Assembly: GCF_022376445.1 (NCBI RefSeq)
Contig: NW_025954963.1
Coordinates: 620,001-684,000, forward strand
DNA: 64,000 nucleotides
Reading direction: 5' to 3'
From: Fomitopsis serialis
Lineage: Eukaryota; Basidiomycota; Agaricomycetes; Polyporales; Fomitopsidaceae
Below the pieces are notes generated by a model that was given only the letters and a program-made list of their open reading frames with translations, did not search any database and was not told the DNA's origin. This document shows positions 56,308-64,000 of the stretch, piece after piece. The position numbers were made by a program, and so were the translations under genes. Within the stretch, counting starts at the first letter, position 1. Each line of letters begins with the position of its first letter.

Positions 56308-59300
56308 ATGCTGTCTGTCACCTCCTCCCATCCCATGCCAGGGCCGTCAGGCTATCGCGACGGCGGGCCTCCAGCCAAACGGCCCCGTCAAGACGACCCA
56401 CTCGACGACAGCGGCCAACCGTACAGCCTTGCTGGGCCCTCCGTTCATCCTGACGCTGACGCTTCGGCGGACGCATCCTCCAAGAGAAGCAGGAAACGGC
56501 CATTATCCTGCGGAGAATGTAGAAGGTGCGCATCTTGTAGCTCACAATGCTGGTGACGCAGAGCTCAACGTGCTCCTCCCTCCAGGCTTAAGTTAAAGGT
56601 GGGTCGCGGCGGCCCATCCTCTTGGCGCAAACATCCTGACATTTGCCAGTGCGACCGTGTCTTTCCATGTCAATCGTGCTGCAAAAGAGGCTGTGCAGAA
56701 ATATGTCCGGACGGTGCTCTGACTGGAGGCAAGGGTAGCAGGTATGTATGGGTGTCACTTCGTGGGACATCTAAATCATCGGCGCGCCGTCAGGTTTATT
56801 CTTGCCAACACGGAGCAGCTCCACGACAAGATCAAGTCCATGGCGGAGCGCATCCACCAGCTGGAGGATGCGCTTGGGCAGCTTCAATCATCACACTCGA
56901 CCGAGCCGCATCCTCTCTTACGCCAAGAGCTCCTGGCGATCAAGAGGTCACCCGAATTGTTCGGAGTTGAGCGCAATGGCGCTCAGCAGTCAAACAATCA
57001 TGACCGCTCTCGGCGCGACGACGAAGACCACCCCAGCGTAGGCTCATCGACCTCCCCGGGTGTCATTCATGACGAGGTAACGCTGCATACCCCTCGCCCG
57101 CACTACGTTGCTGACTGTCCTCGGCTGCAAGTATGCCGTAGCTTCATCAAACGGGGCTATATCAAGTCTGACCTATCTCGGCATCCCCGATGACATCGCA
57201 CGACTTAGCCACTCCTGCCCTTTCCCCGAGGCTATGCACCCTGAGCTGAACCCTAATCTCAGGCAAAGAATTCGGGACATGCTCCCTGACCGCGCAGAGG
57301 GTCAGCGAATTTCTGAGCAAGCGCTGCGCAACGCATTCTGGCAGTGAGCCTGGCTCATTGACCGCAGCATGCATCTCTTCGCTGACATGCAATGACAGTT
57401 ACAGCCCGGACACAAGCGAAAGCTTCATTCCCAACCTTGTCCATAGCGTCTACACCACCCCGACTGCGCAGTTGCTTCCCCACCGACTCAGCCTATTCCT
57501 GATGATCATCGCAATGGGCACTGCGGTCGACTTGGAGCAACAACACGAACCTTATGTTGCCGAACGCTACCATCAATTAGCGAGGGCTGCACTCTGCGAG
57601 ACTAGTGTGCTCGACGATCCCAGTATCGATACCATCAACGCATTGGTAGGTCTCAGGCACCGACCCTGACGGGTCATCCGCTAACATCGGGCTCGCAGTT
57701 TTTCATGTTATGGTACATGCTCATGTTTACCAGCTTCAAGAGAGCCCCTGAACATACATGGGGCATGATGGTGAGTCCCCATTACAGCCGCGAGGCTTTC
57801 CCACAATGTAACTTTCCGGTAGGGTCTCCTGGCAAAACTGGCGCAAACTGTAAGTTCTCGTCATCTCCCTGAGTCAGGTGCCTTCTCACAGCTTCTTTTC
57901 TCTGCAGCTCGGTCTCCGTATGTATTGAAGAACCATGTTGAAATTTGCGGACACCTGAACTTTGTCTGACAGACCGCGATGGCGTGGGCAAGATGATTCC
58001 CGAAGAGCTGGATAAGCGGAAGGCATTACTCTGGAACATGATGAGTATAGATGTGCGCCTGGTAAGTTCCTGGCCGCCAGTCCTCCGCCTCCGACATGGT
58101 CGGCTCGCGTCCTTTATGGGCCTGTCCCCGGACGCTGAGTGGTCATTGACATCTTGTTCGATCTAGGCGTTAATGTTAAGGCGGCCGCCGTCGATCCACC
58201 TCCGTCATGTGGACGTGAAGCAGCCGGCATACAACTTCTTCGGCTCACCGTGCGCGAATGTGATCTCTTCCTGTACGTCTCGGACACTATTTCGAGCGGA
58301 CCGCAGCCCGCTAACCCACCTCCGTATCCAGATCACGAATGGAGGGATCAGTTTCTCGCACAATGTCAGTATCCCGTGGCCGAACTTATCAATGCGACGC
58401 AGCCACCGCGGTACACGGAAGTTCTCGAGCTCGATGCCAGGATTCGCGACTTCGAAATCCCACCACTACTACGCATGGTCGACAATGACGGGGTCGCACC
58501 ACCTCACCCTGTGGGTATGCAGCAGGCATTGACCCAGTGTAATCGCGAGCAGAGTTAGTGTTTACCCGCTTCCGCAACAGAACGATGCTGATGATCAGTT
58601 TTCGCCAGCCCTGCTGAATCTGCACAGGGCGTACTTTACGTCCGCTATGAAGGTAACGGAAGGCTATTCGATGAAGCACAAATATGCCCCATCCGTTTTG
58701 GCAACCTTCCACAGCGCGCTCAGTGTCATCTGGTCCTTGAATACGTGCTACCGATGGGAGCCGGAGCTGTGTGTGCGGGTTTCGATCCTGTGGTCGAATT
58801 GCCTGTCATCCGCGGTGAGTAGATTTCCGGACATCTGTGGTGAGTATGTAGTCTGATGTCGATGTCTAGCTCGCACTATGCTTGGTGCTCGGCCGTGTAC
58901 CCACAAGCCCCATGTCCTCGCAAGTGATTACGGTCCTGGATAATGTGTTGAGGCTCTTCCACGAGGTAGCTCCTCGGTGTGAGACCGCCGCGAAGTCAAT
59001 TGTGAGCTTGTCGACCGCGATTTTCGCGTGCATGCCGTTAACATTGATTTTGCAGCATACCCTCGAGGCATGCATCGATCGCTCGCGGACAATATACCGC
59101 AGCTGGCGCAGCAGCCACACGGACTCATGGATTGACCACGACGGGGATGCCGTCAGCACGATGGCCATCCGCTCCGGGGTCATGTCGTCGCACGCCTCGC
59201 CATCAGTACCTTCGCTAGAGGATGATCCATTTGACACGCGCACCATTCACTCAGACGCTGCTACGACATGTATCACGCCGCGGTGCCCCCCGACTTCGTT

Positions 59301-59519
59301 GACCCGTACCCCGGTCCGCTCGAGGCTCCCGTTGGGCTAGGGATGACGCAGACATACAACACGTCGGCGGAACGCACGGCGAGTCCGCCTGACCATGTAC
59401 ATGCGCCGACAAATGGAGATGGGACGTCGCAGAACGGGTACATGATCCTCGGCTCGGACTCGCTCGACAGCAGCTTCATGACTTGGCTTAGTGGTATGTA
59501 TGCTCGGTACTTGTCTTGA
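56308..59519 (+). CDS. Zn(II)2Cys6 transcription factor with fungal-specific TF domain
   Basis: ATG 56308 (or 56335, same frame). A disordered Pro/Ser region with KRPRQDD precedes the binuclear zinc cluster RKRPLSCGECRR-LKLK-CDRVFPCQSCCKRGCAEIC (C-x2-C-x6-C-x5-C-x2-C-x8-C). The cluster is assembled from three exons: one ending ...CGECR, a 13-base microexon 56586-56598 encoding LKLK, and one starting CDRVFPC at 56650. A linker and coiled coil follow (LHDKIKSMAERIHQLEDALG), then the fungal-specific TF domain: LFLMIIAMGTAVDLEQQHEP, YHQLARAALCETSVLDDPSI, FFMLWYMLMFTSFKRAPEHT, LHRDRDGVGKMIPEELDKR and RKALLWNMMSIDVRL. The C-terminus is Ser/Pro-rich, up to the stop at 59519; a GTATGT donor just before it means a further exon is possible. 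Target unknown. It converges with PDX3. Confidence 0.85.
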
Positions 59520-59754
59520 TTAGTGTGCGTGTAGCTAGCTCATTTGTATTCTATCTTCGCATTATCTCCCAGTTCCATTGCTCATGGCCATCTTTCCATG
59601 CTACACGAGTTTACAAAGTGTGGTTTTCTGCGAGTAGCACGCGCATACGTTAGCGAGGATCAATGTCCAAATGTTGTAAGAGGACGTACCTACAGGCGTC
59701 CTTGTCCGTTATCGATACATCGCTTTTCGTCGAACCCTTGGTTTGGAACCGGAA

Positions 59755-60700
59755 TTAAGGTGCCAGTCGCTCAATCGTCCATTCTGGTGCATCTTCTGGC
59801 GATCCAGCAGCACGAAGATATCGCACACGATCATGGAGCCGCGAGGGCTTTCCCAACCAGAATTCAACTTCGCTGTGAGCCCGTCAATAAGTAAAACTGA
59901 GGTGAGTACGGGCCGACGCACTATGGCACTACCCGCCAGCCTCCCCAGAAGTCCGGCAGAGGCACGTCCGCGTCCGGGTTGTTCTCCTGCACTCCAAACC
60001 GGCCCTTCAGCGTGTCATACCTTTCCTGCACTTCGCCATCCGCAACGACCGTGCTCTGCCTACTCGCCCACGCGCCGACCCTGCTCCCGACGGGGCGGCT
60101 GCGGTAGTACTCCTCGCTCTCCTGCCTGCTGACCTGCTCCACGCGCCCGACGACGCGCACCTGCTTGTGCACCTCCTTCCAGTAGAACGCGAGCGCGACA
60201 TTTGGGTTGGCGAGCATCTCCTGCGACTTGCGCGACGTGTAGTTCGTGTAGAAGACGAAGCCCCGCGGGTCGAGCTGCTTGAGGAGCACGATGCGCGCGG
60301 AGGGGATGCCGGACGCGGAGACGGTGCAGACGGTCATCGCCTCGGGCTCGCGCACGACGCCTTGGATGGAGGTGAACCATGTCCGGAATTGATCGAAGGG
60401 CGAGGGTGCTACGGTGGACGGGGAGAGGGACTCTGGTGCATCATACTGGTCGTGAGTCGTGATGACGACCTTGTCTGGAGTCTCTTGAACAGGGCGGATG
60501 TTGACATTCGATGCTGGAAGGCTGGGTGCACGAATGGGGTACGGAAGGGCGGCGAGGGAGTCTGTAAACGGTGTATGCAACGAGGAATGCGAGTCATCTT
60601 GTTGGCCATGCCACCCCCAGGAGCGATCCTCACGATCTGATCTCGGCTCGGCCATACTCGGTACGAAGCCGAGGCTCTCCTTTGGCTCTCCTCCACTCAT
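59755..60700 (-). CDS. PDX3: Pyridoxamine 5'-phosphate oxidase
   Basis: FMN enzyme making pyridoxal 5'-phosphate. The last exon 59755-59872 encodes [20 protein letters not shown] and EWTIERLAP before the TAA. A 50-60 base intron (donor GTGCGT) separates it from the main exon, which ends [10 protein letters not shown]. The main exon carries [89 protein letters not shown] and [14 protein letters not shown], all family landmarks for FMN and substrate binding. The N-terminal 60-75 residues have no counterpart in the core enzyme. Two starts fit: 60700 ([11 protein letters not shown]) and 60655 ([10 protein letters not shown]). The TATATATA at 60733-60740 is only 33 bases from the first, which favours 60655. 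Confidence 0.92.
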
Positions 60701-60732
60701 CCGCGCCCACTCTGCGCCACTCGGGGACAACG

Positions 60733-60740
60733 TATATATA
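60733..60740 (-). promoter_or_regulatory. TATA element of PDX3
   Basis: TATATATA lies 33 bases before the upstream candidate start codon and 78 before the second. Because transcription usually begins 30 or more bases beyond a TATA box, it bears on the choice of the PDX3 start. Confidence 0.45.
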
Positions 60741-63210
60741 CTAGGGGTGCATCGGTCGCACATGCAGCTGCCGTGCAGTTATCACTCAGCGACGTTACAA
60801 TTGCAGTGATCAGCGGCTCCAGAATGAATTCGAATTGCGACGATAATCGGAGTACCACTATGATCAGGGAATGGAGCTATCATAGTCGTCTTGAACCTCC
60901 TTGCAAGAAGCTAAATCCAGATCGGGTGCACTATCTATATCATCAGCAAGATCATCAGAGAACTGAACTGGCAGCCACATCATGCGAACAGAGACTACCA
61001 TCAAGTCAGTGTCACCTTCCATAACGTTGTGTGGTCAAGCTCGCCACAGACTCAATCCGTACATAAAATCACAGATAAGCATCAATCGTCGTGATGTTGC
61101 GCCGAGGTCCTGAACGATCCAAATGTACATTCACATGAATGCCACACAGTATGATATCCCTCCAGCGTGCAACGTGCAACCCCGAACCACAGAGACACAG
61201 AAGTAGGTTGCCAGTGCTGGGAAGAGAGGCGATAGATCGGTCAAACGTAATATTGCAGAGTGGCCTGAATGGAACAATCGCGTCCTGTCTGAAAGCGTAG
61301 CGACATGAGTCAACGGACGACATGCGAATGCTCCGTCCAATGGAAATTAAAGCCGTACTCGATGCATCCCAAATCCGCTCATGAGCAACAGCAGCTCTCC
61401 GCGGTACACGCGCTGTTCTCGAGGCCCGAAAAGAATGAATCAAAGAACTTCGGAACGTCCAGATGAGCATCTGATGTGGCCCCACAGACCTCGCCGCGCG
61501 TCGCGTAGATCCGAAAGAGCACGGATGCAAGGCAAGCCTCAAGGCACGTCTTCCTTCATCGTCGCCTTCTCTCTGGTTGTGGACGATTAATGTCCGTTCA
61601 TTGCCACCGCAGGTCCGTCGCCTTCCGTTTTTGGCAGAAACTTAGAGTGACTTGAGACATCTGCATCAGGCGGAGCCACCATCCGAGCACAGGGAACTGC
61701 TGTTCCATGTCTTGAACGGGGTTGCCTCAGGGCCTTGACACGGACAGTGACATGACGCACATCGTAGGATGTGCCCTGACCGGGCCCTGTGACGCTGTCT
61801 GTCATATTGCTGTCGACCCGGCGAGCAGAGCTCAGGTAGGATGGACGTCTACTCGGAGGAGCAAGAGCGTGCACCGTACCTGGCATCCGAATGTGAATAC
61901 CTCTCACTGCTGTCAGTTGTGATCACTCGTGACCGGTTGACCGCTCGGTGATAGTTGCGGCGTGTGCAACCTCGGAGCTGAGTTTGAGGATCATGGGGAT
62001 CATACTCAAGCTCTGCGCCTTCGATCGGCGGACACTCACCCGCCAATGGAGAGATCGCGTGTACAGCTGTGAGTGCACTCGAGGCCTGAGCGGCAGGGTC
62101 TCACTGCTAAGCACCCTACGAGCGTCCGACGGGGGTACTAGGGAAGTCAGACGTTCAAACGCGTCTGTGAACTGTCTATGGATACCTACCTTGGTGTTGT
62201 GCCTAACCCCGCTTCGCTGTGGGCAGTCTCACACATTGGATGGGCCCGGATGGACCCACGAGCAGCCAAGAGGGTGATGAGACCAGGTCTCGGGACGAGC
62301 CCATCAGTGTCGGAATGAGGGGGGCTATGACGCGCGCACCAATATCTTGCCGCATGGTGGAAATGCGTATATACACTCATTGCGTACGGTCGGATTGAGT
62401 AAAGCGCTCCACTGCTGAGATGCGCCCGTGATTTCCGCCCATGGTTCACTATAGTTCATCGCCCATCACCCCGTTCACCGAGTGGAAACGTAGGAAAGAT
62501 GTTTGAGAGTGCGGAGAAAAGGGAAAAACCAAGCAAAACGGTATTCCGCAATCCGAATGCTGTGCCCGTGTGCCGTCACGGATAGCGTTCGAAGGCGAGA
62601 AGCAGAGAAGGGCGAGCGAGCTCACAGGGAGAGACGGCCGCCACACACTGTTGTGCATCGTGATGCGGAGCGGCTTGAGAGGGAGCTAAAACGTCGTGGC
62701 TGGCATTCCGGGGAAGAATCCATGAAGATGAGAACCACGCGCCGAATAAGTTCAAGCGCGTCGTGTAAGCCGTAAGCGGGTGTCCAGTTCAGGCATGGCA
62801 AAGAGCTGGCAGCGAATTTGAGGTACTGAGGTAGTGTGGAAATATGGTCAGTACACTATGCCGGCTCTGCTTGTACGGCTCGCAGCTGGCTGTTAAGCTG
62901 CGGATGGGTGGACTGAAGTCTAAGGCTGAGTCCAATTGCCTCAGGGCGCGACAGCAGCCACCGAGGCAGCTTGAGCGGTGTTACGCGCGTGACACGTGTC
63001 ACGGCTGGGCACGTGTGACACGGGCGATGCTGCGGGTTTTGCCGGACGCAGTAGCGCAGTGGGGATTCCGGAAAAGGAAGGTGCTCGGAGTCGCTGCTCA
63101 CACTCAAATGTCTCTTGCCCGACTTGCCTTCGATCTCTAACCCCGTCCGACGTTCCCCGCCCCCGCATAACGTCTCCTCTCCCGTCCCTTCGCGCTCTGT
63201 GCGCGCAGCC
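60741..63210. other. 2.5 kb divergent spacer, PDX3 / kelch gene
   Basis: Frames up to 157 codons (61069-61542, -) and 203 codons (62996-63607, +, running across the kelch gene start) carry no motif and are not supported. The right end contains the CACGTG palindromes described separately. I see no repeat, transposon or RNA gene. Confidence 0.4.
62989..63015. promoter_or_regulatory. Paired CACGTG (E-box) palindromes upstream of the kelch gene
   Basis: GTGACACGTGTCAC at 62989-63002 is a perfect 14-base palindrome centred on CACGTG. A second CACGTG follows at 63010-63015 within GGCACGTGTGACAC, 17 bases further. They lie about 200 bases before the kelch start codon. CACGTG is the classical site of bHLH regulators. 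Confidence 0.55.
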
Positions 63211-64000
63211 ATGTATCCCATATCCGACCTCACCGCGTTCTGCCGCAGGACTACCGGAGATGTGCCTCCAAAGCTGGTCGTGCGTATACTGCTGTGGTCG
63301 TGCGAGTTACCTTCACTTAGCCTCGTGTCTAGGGCGCGTCGACCACCGTCATCGGGTCGAAGATGTATCTCTACGTAAGTACTGTATCACTTCACGCGCA
63401 TATAGTCATGCTAAGTGCGAATTTTGCAGGGAGGTCGCTTGGTATCGGAGCGTAGGATGGTCTCGGATATCTACATGTTTGACCTGGAGACTTTCCACTG
63501 GGAAAGGCTACCCCAATCTCCGGAGGACGATATTCCTCAGGCGCGATACTTCCACAGCGCGGATGCATGTACGTCTTCCGCCCCGTCTCTGCCCTAGCCT
63601 CATTTGACTCGTCTGATCAGGGTGCAACCATCTCATCATCTTCGGTGGTATGGCTATCAAGCCTCAGTCCGACAACCCTGAGGATCTCTGTGTCTTGAAC
63701 GACGTTCGTCTCTTCGACTTCACCTCTGGACACTGGGTTCCGTCGTCCGCCACATCCGGCGAATCATCACCGCCCTCGTTTGTTCCCAATGCGCGCTACG
63801 CCCACCTTAGCTCCGTCAGCGCGGACCGCCTCTTTATCATTGGTGGTCAGGACCTCGCCAACGTCTGGTTGGATGACGTGTACATCTATGACCTCGTCAA
63901 GAAGGTTTGGGTGCAGAGGCGGGAGTACTCGCGACATTGTGGGACATACCGAAGTGTAGCTGTCACTGCGGATATGCGAGTCCGGTTGCCCCAAGAGGAG
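63211..64000 (+). CDS. Kelch-repeat protein, C-terminus off window
   Basis: ATG 63211 (MYPISDLTAFCRRTTGDVPP). Exons join by standard introns: KLV to GASTTVIGSKMYLY, to GGRLVSERRMVSDIYMFDLE, TFHWERLPQ, ARYFHSADA, to WCNHLIIFGG, LNDVRLFDFTSGHWVPSS, ARYAHLSSVSADRLFIIGGQ and DDVYIYDLVKKVWVQR. At least three kelch blades are visible, each with the GG, then D-x-x-x-Y/F-D, then W pattern at the expected spacing. The gene is cut by the right edge, so the C-terminal part is unknown. Fungal kelch proteins of this kind act in polarity or as Ras-pathway partners, but nothing seen here distinguishes these. The frame from about 63900 is less typical and may include an intron. Confidence 0.85.

Overview
The window is nuclear DNA of a filamentous basidiomycete, most likely an Agaricomycete of the wood-decay/polypore kind. 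Its genes are split by many GT-AG introns of about 50-65 bases. Genes lie on both strands with short spacers, and the protein set is fungal: alternative oxidase, a Zn(II)2Cys6 regulator, a GH71 alpha-1,3-glucanase, a Spo71/Mug56-like double-PH protein and several F-box proteins. I see no bacterial, phage, CRISPR or intact transposon sequence, and no tRNA or rRNA gene that I could support.

Layout. 1-2047 (-): Scm3/HJURP-like centromere protein, cut by the left edge. 2048-5233: no supported gene. 5234-7679 (+ +): two tandem paralogues ending in a MYND-like zinc module. 8070-9700 (-): Bud22, ribosome biogenesis. 10002-11483 (-): isopenicillin-N-synthase-like 2OG-Fe(II) oxygenase. 13046-17585 (+): tubulin cofactor D. 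17828-19938 (+): V-ATPase subunit B. 19939-22434: GC-rich, no supported gene. 22435-24999 (+): TCP11/Sok1 family. 25759-26772 (+): single-pass membrane protein. 26870-30908 (- -): two tandem F-box paralogues. 31660-34440: mitochondrial uL29m (+), SDHAF1 (-) and NDUFAF6 (+). 34871-38233 (+): large F-box-like nuclear protein. 38549-40218 (+): cytosine-deaminase-like amidohydrolase with altered active-site positions. 40932-42744 (-): secreted GH71 glucanase. 43834-45136 (-): Nse2/Mms21 SUMO ligase, divergent from mitochondrial uS12m at 45322-45934 (+). 46135-49528 (-): Spo71-like. 50474-51873 (+): Ran1/Ksp1-like kinase. 52476-54161 (-): alternative oxidase. 56308-59519 (+): Zn2Cys6 factor, convergent with PDX3 pyridoxamine-phosphate oxidase at 59755-60700 (-). 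63211-64000 (+): kelch protein, cut by the right edge.

How the genes relate. Most are unrelated housekeeping genes. The clearest functional grouping is mitochondrial: uL29m, SDHAF1 (complex II assembly) and NDUFAF6 (complex I assembly) are consecutive, and uS12m and alternative oxidase lie further along. Scm3 and Nse2 both concern chromosome maintenance but are 42 kb apart.

Quality caveat. In at least a dozen genes the family-conserved reading jumps frame at one point with no possible intron. In eighteen such places the sequence is one base short, sometimes in a homopolymer. I read this as a systematic undercall in the sequence, so I do not call those genes pseudogenes. Exon limits are by eye. 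I found no convincing new multi-gene system. The most novel-looking items are the MYND-like pair, the altered amidohydrolase, the mitochondrial trio, and a 27-bp hairpin upstream of the kinase.
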